Below are positions 45,909-55,517 of a stretch of 64,000 nt of DNA, piece by piece. The notes under the pieces were generated by a model. That model saw only the letters and a list, made by a program, of their open reading frames with translations. It was not told the DNA's origin and did not search any database. Every line of letters starts with the position of its first letter. Position 1 is the stretch's first letter. The DNA is taken from positions 79,225,337-79,289,336 of the forward strand of contig OY992540.1 of NCBI GenBank assembly GCA_963921195.1. Direction: 5' to 3'. Both the position numbers and the translations under genes were made by a program. Source of the DNA: Pegoplata infirma. Taxonomy: Eukaryota > Arthropoda > Insecta > Diptera > Anthomyiidae.

Positions 45909-46086
45909 CCCGTTTATAAAATTTTTGTTCGCGTTTTGCTCTCAAATAGTTGGCATCTCTGCTCACTGGTGTCACCCTCGGATCTTCATGAAAATTGGAT
46001 ATGTTGTTCAGAATGAAAATAATTAATATTTTTTTAGAAAATAATTTATGAATTTTCCTTAAATTTAGTCAAATTCAACTAAAAAA

Positions 46087-46127
46087 TTCCTCATAGCTAG
46101 GAAAAAAACTTTCCTAGCTATGAGGAA
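46087..46127. repeat. Perfect 18-bp hairpin with 5-nt loop
   Basis: TTCCTCATAGCTAGGAAA (46087-46104) and its exact complement (46110-46127) enclose the loop AAAAC. It is embedded in AT-rich non-coding DNA. Confidence 0.9.
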
Positions 46128-46177
46128 AAAACTTTAGTTCATAATATGAACTTATATTCATATACTTATAAATAGTT

Positions 46178-46703
46178 CATACACACAAAAAAAAACCTTT
46201 TCAAATTACATGAAAAAGTCTCGTAATCCCATTTTACCAATATTTGACAGTTTTCGTTGTTTTTTAACAACAAATTTTCGATAGAAATTTACATTTTCTT
46301 TTTGTAATTTTACATTTTTTTTTGTATTTTTACAAATTTTCAACATTTTTTTACAAAAAAAATCTAGTAAATTTACGAGAATTTCTTGTAAGTTTTATTT
46401 TGCCAAAAAAAAAAGTTGTATATTTATAATTTTATTGTTAAAAATCTTGCAAAATTACAAAAAATCTCGTAATTTTTACTAGGAATTCTCGTAAAATAGG
46501 AGGTTGGAAAAAATCAAGTAAAGTTACGAAACCTCCTTGTAAGTTTTATCGCGTCAAAAAAAGTTGTAAATTTACAATTTTTTTTGGTAAAAAGTTTGAA
46601 AAATTACAAAATTATTGGTAAAAAGTTTGTAAAATAACAAGGAATTCTTTTAAAAAAAGTTACAAACTTTTCTTGTAATTTTACATGGTTTTTTTTTAGT
46701 GTA
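46178..46703. mobile_element. TIR element rich in AAAATTACAA words
   Basis: The ends ACACACAAAAAAAAACC and GGTTTTTTTTTAGTGTA form an inverted pair. TTGTAAAATTAC-type words recur in both orientations. There is no coding capacity. The design resembles 5411-6134 and 56012-56787 (ACACxGAAAAAA ends). Confidence 0.5.
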
Positions 46704-47050
46704 AGACATTCTAGCAATGTCCGTCTGTCTGTTTGTCTGTAGAAGACACGATGAAGTCCAAAATAAAAGATCTATGATTCTAAAGTTTGGCACGAATATG
46801 TCTTGTAGTCAAAGGCTAGTTAAGTTTGGAAATGGGCCAGATCGGACCAGGGAAAAAATGTTTCCCTTTGAAGAACTGTACCAAAATATAAATTTTTACA
46901 GGTTTGTTTTTACTTTTGTTAAACAAATGAAACATTTTCCGAAAAGTCCAAAGACCTGCAGCTGGACCCAGGGGACTTAAAAATGTTATTTGGTTGGTCC
47001 GTCCAATTTGGATTCCGCCATCAGAATATAACTCTAACATCGGGTTTTCT
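46704..47050 (+). repeat. T2 repeat fragment
   Basis: Contains CATTCTAGCAATGTCCGTCT, AAGACACGATGAAGTCCAAA and AAGTTTGGCACGAATATG, as in 50100-50300. Confidence 0.6.
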
Positions 47051-47095
47051 TGTAATCTTACAAGGAAAATCTGCAAAGTGAAACTAACTGATATC

Positions 47096-47224
47096 TTTAA
47101 ATATTATACACAAGATAGATAAAAAAAAGTTCAAGATCGAACTGCCTAGCGGAATAGAGTTCAGGAGGTCAAAATACATAAAGATTCGAGTTAGATTTTG
47201 TTTTATATCTTGTGTATAAATTTC
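47096..47224. repeat. Short inverted repeat, about 128 bp
   Basis: TCTTTAAATATTATACACAA and its imperfect complement at about 47203-47224 bracket unrelated sequence. Possibly a MITE. Confidence 0.5.
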
Positions 47225-47656
47225 AAAGAAATCTGGAATGGTCACTATGGGACTTTCCTTATAACATCACAGACAATATGATTTGTTTTGGAGGGCTGCG
47301 TAATTTTTCGATGAGAAAAATTTCTCAGAATCTTAAAATTAATTCTATATGAAAAATTTGTACAAATTAAAGTTTCTTTAGGAAAATTTTTATGCATGAA
47401 AAAAATTCTGAGATTCAGAGACATTTTAATCCATGTTTCCTTATGTAGGGTATACTTTGTTTAACTCTGATGAATGACAAGTTTCCTAAATTAAATTAAA
47501 ATCCTCCAAAACAAAAAAATCCTGTTCAATAAAACAAAACAAATCCTATAGAAATTATGTAAATGTTTTTGCATAACTTTTCATAGAATTTTCATTAAAA
47601 ATTTGATTTTTTTTGTGTTGGTTGGTATTGTTATTATATTATCATCATGATTTTAC
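47225..47656. other. Presumed first-intron start of the gene at 47657-48521
   Basis: Downstream of the predicted splice donor on the minus strand. AT-rich, with a few decayed TCTCAGAATCTTAA-type module words at 47310-47440. No coding is seen. Confidence 0.4.
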
Positions 47657-48521
47657 CTCGACCTAATAAATGTGCGGCATACAAAATATCCCGAAAATGA
47701 TGAGCCTGCTGGTGTAACAATGAAAAAGATTCAGCTAAATTAGCAGCCATTGCTGCGGCGCCTAGACCACCAACCAGGGGTGGTAATGTAGTAGCGGCAG
47801 GTGGTTGTTGTGGAACAGGCACCGGATGTGATTGTGTTGGTGGTGCTAGTGGTAACTGTGTTGTTTGTGTTGGTAATCCGTTTGTCGTTGTTGCCGACAA
47901 TGACGATGATGTTGTTGATTGTAATAATGGTGGTGGTGGTGGTGCCACCGTGGGAGGCAATCCAATAACAGTTTGGGTTCTCTCTGGTTGTTGCAATTGT
48001 AGTTGTTGCTGTTGTTGTTGGTGTTGGGCGCGAGTAGCAATTTCCATGCCTTGTGTTAATGTGGCCGACAAAGTGGAAGCATTTGAGGGTAACAATGTTT
48101 TACTTTTATTACCAGACAATGCAATTGGATGATGGGGATGATGAGGTTGCTGATGATGGTAATTGCTGCTGATGTTGTTGTTGCTGTGGTGATGGTGTTG
48201 TTGGCTAATAGAGGATTCTGTTGGTGACAATGCAGAACCTGAATATGATGATAATGTATCACATATGCTACTGCCAGTACTGCCAACACTTGAACACCGC
48301 TGTTGTTGTTGCTGCTGTAGTTGTAATTGATGTTGACACAATTGATTTGTTGGTGTTGTCGATGTTGTTGCTGGTGTTGTATAACGTATTGATTTTACCA
48401 TATCTGTGGTATTTGTTGTTGTTGATGTTATTCTCGTTTTCATTGGTAATGTTGCTGTTGTTGTTGTTAATAATTTATTATTATTAATTATGATTTTTTG
48501 ACAAAGTTCACAGTTTTTCAT
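47657..48521 (-). CDS. First coding exon of a Gln/His/Pro-rich host protein
   Basis: The frame starts at the ATG at 48521 in a good insect context (GCAAAC before ATG). An in-frame TAA lies about 20 codons upstream, so this is the first Met of the exon. It encodes about 288 residues: a Cys-containing N-terminus (MKNCELCQK), a Thr-rich stretch (19-57), poly-Gln (63-74), a Ser-rich part (77-106), a His-rich part (108-132), a second Gln run (166-178), poly-Pro (194-198) and Pro/Thr-rich sequence to about 247. The end (251-288) is not low-complexity: GLGAAAMAANLAESFSLL then HQQAHHFRDILYAAHLLGR. There G|GTAAAA supplies a donor at 47656. Beyond it the frame runs only a few AT-rich codons to a stop, so the exon is taken to end at 47657 (phase 1). 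The style suits an N-terminal region of a fly nuclear regulator, possibly a transcription factor. I do not recognise the gene, and the downstream exons are not in view. Confidence 0.75.
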
Positions 48522-48529
48522 GTTTGCAT
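48518..48529 (-). promoter_or_regulatory. Three-codon upstream ORF overlapping the start codon
   Basis: ATG CAA ACA TGA on the minus strand. Its stop (48520-48518) shares bases with the main ATG (48521-48519) in an ATGA overlap. Such a uORF could govern how often ribosomes reach the main start by leaky scanning or reinitiation. It is real as sequence; the function is inferred and needs a transcript that covers it. Confidence 0.55.
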
Positions 48530-48980
48530 TTGTTTGTTGTTTATTTTGCTGTTGTTGTTGTTGATATTTTGTTGTTTAATATTTATTTGTTAAATATTTT
48601 TTTTAAAATTTTTTAACGTTAAATTAATTTTTAACGATTATAATAAAATATGTAAATGTTTAAAGATTTTTTTGTTTTTTTTTATAGTTTTTTTTTTTAA
48701 CAAGGAAGTATTGTTTTAAGGCATCTTAGTTTATAGATTTTTAAAATATTTTTGTTGTTGATTTATTATATTTTCTTTTTCTTTTGTTATTTGGCCACAT
48801 TTATTTTGATTTGATTAATGATGATTATACTCGTTACTTTAAAGTTGTTTGATTTGACTAAAGAAATTTTTTTTGAGAAATTGTTTAACAAATAATATTT
48901 TAAGGTTTTTTAAAGAAGGGTTGTGGTGGGTGCTAGTTTTAAATGTAGTTTAAATTTAAATATTTTAATTATGCTATCGG
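48522..48980 (-). other. Presumed 5' leader or upstream intron of the exon
   Basis: On the minus strand it holds an AAC/CAA-rich leader (about 48530-48570) then AT-rich sequence. A splice acceptor or promoter cannot be assigned with confidence. Confidence 0.4.
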
Positions 48981-49870
48981 ATCTGAGGGCCTCTATCTCA
49001 CTATGAGTAGCTCCTATCTAGCCTTCTCCATCTCTAACTGGCATGTTTCCGGGGCACTATCCATGTCGAATCACACTAACATTTGGTTTTTGATTTGGTT
49101 AGTTGTGTTGGACTCAGATCAGGTTTATCGTAATCCTAGAAAGACTAACTGGGATAGGTATCATAATAATCTTGATATTAACGTGAATCAATCGACCGGA
49201 CTCATTAGGAGTACATACATATAAAATTGATAAGGAAAGTACTGAATTGCATTCAAATAATTTGACGATCCAAGAAAATGATCAAATATATGATTTTCCA
49301 GATGAAGTGGGACTTCAAAAAGCCCATTCAAATGGCCTACGTACTTTTAAAAGACATGGTGGGCCTTATACTGAATCGCTTCTTGAGACTTGTGAGATCC
49401 TAATGGGAACTCATTATTCAGGATGTATGTCCTGAGAAAAAACAAATCGAGATTTTGGAAGCACAGAGTGATAGCGTTCGATTTTGGGGGTACATCTATG
49501 ACCATCAACGCTTCAATAGGATGCACACAAAGTGGTGTCTGATTTCCTTTATTGTGGACCTTGGTCATTAATGAGCTGCTATAGGAACTTAATGGCTCCA
49601 ATTTTAAATCACCTGGACCGGGCAGTATCTATCCATGTCTGTTACAGAAAGGGTGGTGTCTGATCTCCTTTATTGTAGACCTTGGTTATAAATAAGCTGC
49701 TGGAGGAACTTAATGGCTCCAGTTTTAAATCACCTGGACCGGGCAGTATCTATCCATGTCTGTTACAGAAAGGGTGGTGTCTGATCTCCTTTATTGTAGA
49801 CCTTGCTCATAAATAAGCTGTTAGAGAAACTTAATGGATCCAGTTTTAAATCACCTGGATCGGGCAGTAT
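48981..49870 (+). pseudogene. R1-like ORF2 fragments, endonuclease-RT linker
   Basis: The frame at 49247-49435 (GLQKAHSNGLRTFKRHGGPY ... LLETCEILMGTHYSG) resembles the linker between endonuclease and RT in R1-type ORF2. It then reaches INELL-ELNGSNFKSPGPGS and LLQKG phrases from the RT. A 121-bp unit is triplicated (49532-49870). Stops and frameshifts make it inactive. Confidence 0.65.
49532..49870 (+). repeat. 121-bp tandem triplication within RT debris
   Basis: GTGGTGTCTGAT recurs at 49532, 49653 and 49774, a period of 121 bp. Copies two and three are nearly identical and the first is more diverged. The unit fuses two RT segments that are normally far apart (LLWTLVINELL and FKSPGP...LLQKG). 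Confidence 0.85.
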
Positions 49871-49988
49871 CGGGCAGTGTGCTACAGAAACGGGGTAGTC
49901 TAATTATACCACAGCTGATCAGTATATTTAAATCAAACCATTTATTTGACTGTGTTCCACGTCCAGGGCGGGATTTAAATGTGCTTTT

Positions 49989-50557
49989 TATACCCTCCAA
50001 CCACAGTATGGGGGTATACTCACTTTGTCATTCCGTGTGTAACGCATCGAAATATCGGTCTAGGACCCCATAAAGTATATATTTTATTGATCAGTGATCG
50101 ATTCTAAGACATTCTAGCGATGTCCGTCCGTCCGTCCGTCCGTCTGTCCGTCTGTCCGTCTGTCCGTCTGTCCGTCTGTAGAAGACACGATACAGTCCAA
50201 AATAAAAGAGCTAGACTTCCGAAGTTTGGTACGAATATGTCTTATATTCCTAGGCAGGTTAAGTTCGGAGTTGGGCAAAATCGGACCAAGGGGGAAAAAG
50301 TTCCCCCTTGGAGAACTAAACCAACCTAAGAAAAAACGCATTTTTTGCAGGGTTTTTTGTACTTTTGCTAAGCAAATGCAACTTTCTTATCTCAGAAGAA
50401 GTTCAAAATCGCAAGGGGGATGTGCCCCCTAACGTCACCCACCGACCCCCCCCCCCCCCAAAAAAAAAAAACAAGACGCCCCTGATTTTTTTTTTATTTT
50501 TTTTGCATTTTGGAGGGTATAAAAGATTCGGCACAGCCGAATGTAACACTCTTACTT
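49989..50557 (+). repeat. T2 dispersed repeat, near complete
   Basis: Starts TATACCCTCCAACCACAG. Landmarks: GTGTAACGCATCGAAATATC, a (GTCC)n(GTCTGTCC)n tract at 50121-50178, and AAGTTTGGTACGAATATG. It ends GGAGGGTATAAAAG with the perfect hairpin ATTCGGC-ACA-GCCGAAT (50526-50542) and CTCTTACTT. It interrupts R1-like RT debris. It is non-coding. Confidence 0.78.
50121..50178 (+). repeat. GTCY microsatellite
   Basis: Four GTCC units followed by alternating GTCT/GTCC units inside the T2 repeat. Confidence 0.92.
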
Positions 50558-50579
50558 CTTTTACGTAAGATAGGAAGAA

Positions 50580-52075
50580 AAATCTGAACAACTGGCTAAA
50601 TCTTTCAGACCAATTAGCCTCAGCTCATTCTTTCTTAATACGATGAAGAAACTGTTGCACTACTTTATCAAGGAAACCTGTTTGACTCGCAAAACGTACC
50701 ATAAGTATCAGTGTGCGTATCAACAAGGTAAATCTGCTGAAGCTGCGGTCTATCATGTTGTAACATCGATAGAGATCGCACTTGAGGAGAAAGACAATGC
50801 TTTTCAGAAGGTTATGCTAAGAATGGACGTTTTTTTATTTATAATAATCTGGATCATGGAGATGCTTATCTCCAGGGTCATCATGCTCCATCTTGGTGAC
50901 ACAACTATGACGATTAACGCAACTATAGGCGGCCTCAAGGGGGAGGGGTTTATCGCCTCTGTGATCATAGGTGTTCTTTGAGGACGTTGACCATAGATGA
51001 GTTACTAGATGAGCTAAATTATTCCGGTTTTTGAATCTAAGGTTATGATATGAGTCAGTGGGTGGAATGCACCAACCATCTCTGATCGGATGCAACAGGC
51101 TCTCAATATGACCTTAAATTGGTGTCTGGAAAGGGAGGGGAGGGGGGGGGGGGGTGTGACTATGAATCCATCTAGAACGACTTTTATGCCTTTTACTAGA
51201 AGAAGGACAGTCAATGCCTGAAATATTTAGCGCCACGATAGGTTTTTCGGATGAAGCGAAATATTTAGGGATCACTCTTAACAAATCTCTAACATGGACT
51301 CCTCATCTGAAAAATGCAACCAAAAAGCTTACTAGGGAAAAATACTACTACCAAAGGCTATTTGGAAAGTCATGGGGGCTTAAGTCTCATATGAAGACTT
51401 TACAGGGACTATGAAGATAGAGTGACGACTCATAGGGGAAACATACGCGAAGATCTTTGACAGAATGTTACACAAACAAGTCTTCATAAGACATTTTAAA
51501 ATATATATTCCGGAAAGTAGCATATGGTCTACTAACTCTTGGAATCCAGAACTGGGCGCGGTTTACTGATGGATCGAGCAAACCAATGGTGATACTGCCG
51601 CGGAAATTTCCGGTTTTGGGAATCCACATTGATATTTTTGGCAGGATTTTATGGAATACAACATTTACGAAGACTTTTTCAGCCTATGGTGTAACTAAAT
51701 TTTTCTTGGATTGAATGCATTTCCTGAACGATCTGGGCCGTAACGATGACCTGATTCTAAGTTGGCACTTGGGCAGACTGTCTGGCCAATCATGTCGAAA
51801 GAATCAGGGAGGGAATCTGAATTTGCCAACCACGGGAACCACTCTCCTGGACTGGCAAAACGATTTATCACATTATTACCTGGGGTATCTAAAAGATTAC
51901 TACCTCTCGACAAAAAGGATCTAAGGATTCTAAAAAGTTACCTCACCGGACATTGTAATCTTCGCTACTTAGGAAGAAAAATTTATCAAATATATTATAA
52001 GGCACCTTCTGGGCTCCACAAAAGATCAAATTGGTCGCAGTGCATAGGACCTTTTCTAATTTAATCTCTACGCTG
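50580..52075 (+). pseudogene. R1-like reverse transcriptase to 3' end, degenerate
   Basis: KYQCAYQQGKSAEAAVYHVV (about 50700-50765) is the RT fingers region of R1-type elements. Then follow MLISRVIMLHLGDTTMTI and, at 51214-51410, FSDEAKYLGITLNKSLTWTP with RLFGKSWGLKSHM (thumb). RNase H-like remains lie at 51715-51870, LDKKDLRILKSYLTGHCNL at about 51910, and a 3' end near 52070. The catalytic YADD block is absent. Poly-G at 51142-51154 marks one break. The C-terminus closely resembles that at 59489-59758. Confidence 0.75.
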
Positions 52076-52079
52076 ACAA

Positions 52080-52458
52080 TCTTATCATGAGCCAATCATT
52101 TCGGACCTCATGCAAGAAGGGGTTATAAATTAATATCTATGACTATAGTAATACCGTTCACTCGCAAGAGAATACTCAACCTTACCATGCCAACTTTACA
52201 TCGCATAACTAAAGAATTTCAGATGTGGTTAAATACCTTGGGATTAAATTAGATAAATCCATGTTATGGAACCAACATCTAAATAATTTGACCATAAAAG
52301 CCACTAGGTCAAAATATGCCAGTCAGAGGATTTTTGGGAGAACATGATAACTGAAACCGCACATGATTTTGTGGTCTTTCAACACTATTGTGAAACCTAT
52401 GCTAACATACGTTGCTCTATAGTAGCCTAAGGTAGAACAAAGTACGTCCAGAACTATA
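52080..52458 (+). pseudogene. R1-like RT fragment, second element, 5' part
   Basis: Contains VVKYLGIKLDKSMLWNQHLN and SQRIFGRT, then a thumb phrase TIVKPMLTYVAL up to the mariner insertion. Frameshifted. Confidence 0.7.
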
Positions 52459-53047
52459 GGGTGTTTTTTTTTAGAGGTTCACAACTTTGAATTGGTAAAA
52501 TTGCTTTATTTGACAACCGATCTAAGTGCTGATAGTTGTTTTTTGTTAAGCATGGTTTGACATTTTATCATGCAAGGACTTACACAAGAGCAACGCTTCC
52601 AAATTGTAGAAATTTTTTATCAAAAAAATGGCTCTTTTCGTCGAACTCAAATTTTATTCAAAAATCCTATTAATTGGTTACCAATATCGTTTGATTTAAC
52701 CCCATTGGATTATTTTATGTGGGGCTATGTAAAGTAACTTGTCTTTTCAGATAAATTAGAGTCAATTAAACACCTGGAAATAAACCTTCGACGAGTTATT
52801 GGTGAAATTCGAAAAACGATCGCAAATTCTGTGAAAATTGTGTGAAAATTGTGTGAAAATTGTGTGAAAATGGAGGTTCAGATTACTCCATGTAAGAGCC
52901 ATTTTTGGTATCGATATGGCTCCAAATCATTTTTAAACATTAATGTCATAAAATTATCTATCTAATAAAGTCAGTTTGATTGATATTAAAAATATGTTTT
53001 CTAACTTTACTTTAATTTAAAGTTCGGTAACAGTAAAAAAAACACCC
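52459..53047 (+). mobile_element. Internally deleted mariner-type element, 589 bp
   Basis: The TIRs begin GGGTGTTTTTTTT on the left and end AAAAAACACCC on the right, flanked by TA (52457-52458, 53048-53049). An N-terminal coding piece starts MQGLTQEQRFQIVEIFY (52570 on). It then jumps to FDLTPLDYFMWGYVK, the last DDE block, and SIKHLEINLRRVIGEIRKTI. The middle of the transposase, with the first two catalytic aspartates, is deleted. A stop follows WGYVK. It is a non-autonomous derivative sitting in an R1-like RT. Confidence 0.87.
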
Positions 53048-53452
53048 TATATTTTGAACAAAGTTTACAGACTCGTCTGTATTGTTATTAATTGCGCTGG
53101 AAAAATATGCCCAACTTATGCAATTGGGGCTCTGCTTAACAGTCCACCATTATATATTTCCGTTATGAAGAATGCTTACAAAAGCGCCCCAAGGCTGACG
53201 GAACTTCGTAATATGAAGGGAGGTGATTTATGAGGACATATGAAAATTGCAAAGCTTTTCGTAGATGCCCTTATCATGGACAGAGTATTATCGAATACAA
53301 GTATTTGTTAGGAACTTTGACACGAAAATCCCTGAACGGAGCGTGTGGTCAAATATGACCTGGGACCCGGAACCTAACTTCATAATATGAAATACGGGCG
53401 AGTACAAACAAACGAATTAGGATACTGGCGCGGGTATCTTCGAAACTAATTT
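53048..53452 (+). pseudogene. R1-like RT fragment continuing after the mariner
   Basis: Continues as LNKVYRLVCIVINCAGKI and ALLNSPPLYISVMKNAYKSA, the region after the thumb in R1-type ORF2. It is collinear with 52080-52458, so the mariner inserted within one copy. Confidence 0.75.
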
Positions 53453-54045
53453 CACCGTCCGACAAAAATAAAAAAGTCGTTGAATACGAACTGGGCAGTA
53501 TACGTTTGAAACTAGAAACTAAATGTAGTATAATTGCATTTACAGTTTTTCATTTCGTGATCCTGTTTCCTTTTAAAAGGACTTCAAAGTTTTAGAGGAT
53601 TAAATTTTATAAAATATTTTTTTAATATTTGTACTTGTCCTAGGATGCTGCTAGTGACAGAAAATGAAAGAGGAGGATCTCCCCTAACATATCAGAAAAA
53701 AGGAGATTCGTTACGTCCTTTCAAAAATATATCCTTTAATATCATTAAAAATTGTCAACAAAATATTTTGATAAAGTTTTCAAATGACTTAATTCACATC
53801 CTTTTATCCTTATATGGCAAAATAAAAAAAAATGAAAAATCATATGCCATCACCAGTGTCATCATAGGACAAGTAAAAACATTTCAAAAATATTTTACAA
53901 AAAGTATCCTTTAAAACTTTGAAGTCCTTTTAAAATGAAACAGGATCACGAAATGAAAAACTGTAAATGCAGTTTTACTTCATTTGAGCTCTACTTTCAG
54001 ACATATATCATTCGGTTCATGTTTAATATTGGCTGTCGGACGGTA
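53453..54045. mobile_element. Foldback-type element, ACCGTCCGAC family
   Basis: The ends CACCGTCCGACA and TGTCGGACGGTA. The arms pair imperfectly over about 200 bp: GCATTTACAGTTTTTCATTT on the left, and its near-complement at about 53955-53975 on the right. AT-rich centre, non-coding. It is inserted in R1-like debris. Confidence 0.8.
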
Positions 54046-54158
54046 TTTTCGACGTTCTCTACCCATGAGGAAATGCTCATCAATATTCCAGGCTGAATTA
54101 TATGTCATTCATATATATGTAATCAAATGTCTTTGAACAAGAACAAATGATTCCAATA
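54046..54158 (+). pseudogene. R1-like RNase H, first half
   Basis: FQAELYVIHI (AEL motif) and NDSNI, ending at the insertion of the next element. The frame resumes at 55518. Confidence 0.7.
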
Positions 54159-55517
54159 TCGTTGGCTTAGTCGGCAAACCTGTCAAGTCCAATTTTTATG
54201 CAAATTGAGTTTTTGATGTAGTATGCTAGTATAACTCAAAACACATCATTTACAAGAAACAAAATGCCGTTATGTTGTTTTTTCTTCTTGTTATGCAGTG
54301 GTAAGAAATTGTGTCAAGTCCAAAAAAAAAATAAAACATCGAAAGCCAAGTCCAGCTGAAAACAACACACATTTTATATCAACAAATTTCTTCAATAGAT
54401 TTAAATTCGAGGTTTGTTTATTTTACTAAAAGGACGCAAAAAGAAAGCTCTTATATAAATACATGCTTGTTTTTTGTTTTTTTTTTTTTGCAAAATATAA
54501 CTTATAAAGGCAAAAATTCCAAAAAAAAAATTTTGCTGATAAATTTTGGTACATTATGTCATTTCCAAAGCCAGAAAACTTAGATTTTTTATATAAAAAT
54601 TTTTTTTTTTCAAAATTTAATTCAAATGGTAAAATTTAGTAAAATAAAGCGCATTAAGAAAAGAAAATTTGGCTTTTTATGTGCTTCCATGGACCAAAAT
54701 TTATCAGCAATAATTTTTGGAATTTTTTATTTCACAAAATTGTTTAAAGTTGTGAATAGTTGACCTTTAGTTTAGTAGTTTCTTGATTTTGTTCGGCATT
54801 AGGTCATGAGTTAATAAATTAATTAAATAAAAAATATAAACATATTTTATTTCATTTTTTTTTATTGTCCCGGCATTTCAGTCAACATTGCTGACCATCT
54901 TCAGAGGGATATTTAAAAATTAAATAAAAAATTTTTAAAATATTTTTTTAAAAAAAACATTTTTTTTCCAAAAACCGCTTGTAGAGGACTAAAAGTAGCC
55001 TGCAATTTTTTTTTTTAATAATTTTTCCCGTTATCAGCTCGAAAATGCTCACCGACTTTTTGCTATTAGTTCACGAGATTTGCAAATATCCATATCATCG
55101 ACCCACCCTACGATTTAGGTTATAAATAATTTCTTTTTTTTGGTCAACAACAATGAAAAAGTATGTAGTAGTTGTATTTTTTATTATAAAAAACACAAAA
55201 AAAAATCAATAAAAATAAAAAAAAAATACAAGAAAATCTGTTAAGTCCACAAAATGGAAAGAAAAACTGCTAAGTCCACATTTAAAATAGAAAATTAAAA
55301 AGAGCAAATGTGCTAAGTCCAAAAAGAGCCCAAAAGTGTTCCTTTCTTTTATTTTAGAGTTCTATGATTTTTTGGGGTTAAACAAGATGAACTTAAGAAA
55401 AAAACTGCGTTTACAGATTAAAAAAAAGTTAACCCAAAAAAAAGTTAGACAGTTTTTTGTCTCTCCTGAAAAATTAAAAAAAAACGGACTTGACAGGTTT
55501 GCCGACTAAGCCAACGA
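54159..55517. mobile_element. TA-flanked TIR element with AAGTCCA motifs, 1359 bp
   Basis: The termini TCGTTGGCTTAGTCGGCAAA and its complement continue as a perfect inverted repeat of about 32 bp. The flank is TA or ATAT (ambiguous because it is palindromic). AAGTCC words are concentrated near both ends (about four left, four right) in one orientation. It interrupts an R1-like RNase H. Removing it rejoins NDSNI with MSDSLAALKAL in frame. There is no transposase. Confidence 0.88.

Larger units (their letters stand above)
44903..45961. mobile_element. hAT-type element with AGTGCTTTT motifs, 1059 bp
   Basis: The termini CAGGGATGCCAACT and AGTTGGCATCTCTG pair at 13 of 14. Perfect 8-bp duplications CTCACTGG flank it (44895-44902 and 45962-45969). 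The left 150 bp has five to six AGTGCTTTT/TGGTGCTTTT words; one more is at about 45462. A T2 fragment (45095-45345) and a short TIR element (45509-45908) are nested. There is no transposase. Confidence 0.9.

Noticed and set aside
46087..46127. Rho-independent terminator
   Set aside because: Perfect hairpin followed by A-rich sequence, but the host is eukaryotic and there is no gene upstream.
47846..48487. Open frames in other phases over the Gln-rich exon
   Set aside because: They are shadows of triplet-repeat coding sequence (for example Cys-, Leu- or His-rich readings) and lack a start and splice site like the main frame.
50446..50459. Poly-C/poly-A junction as a biological signal
   Set aside because: Homopolymer runs like this and those at 7607 and 51142 are common sequencing or slippage products; nothing around them needs the run.
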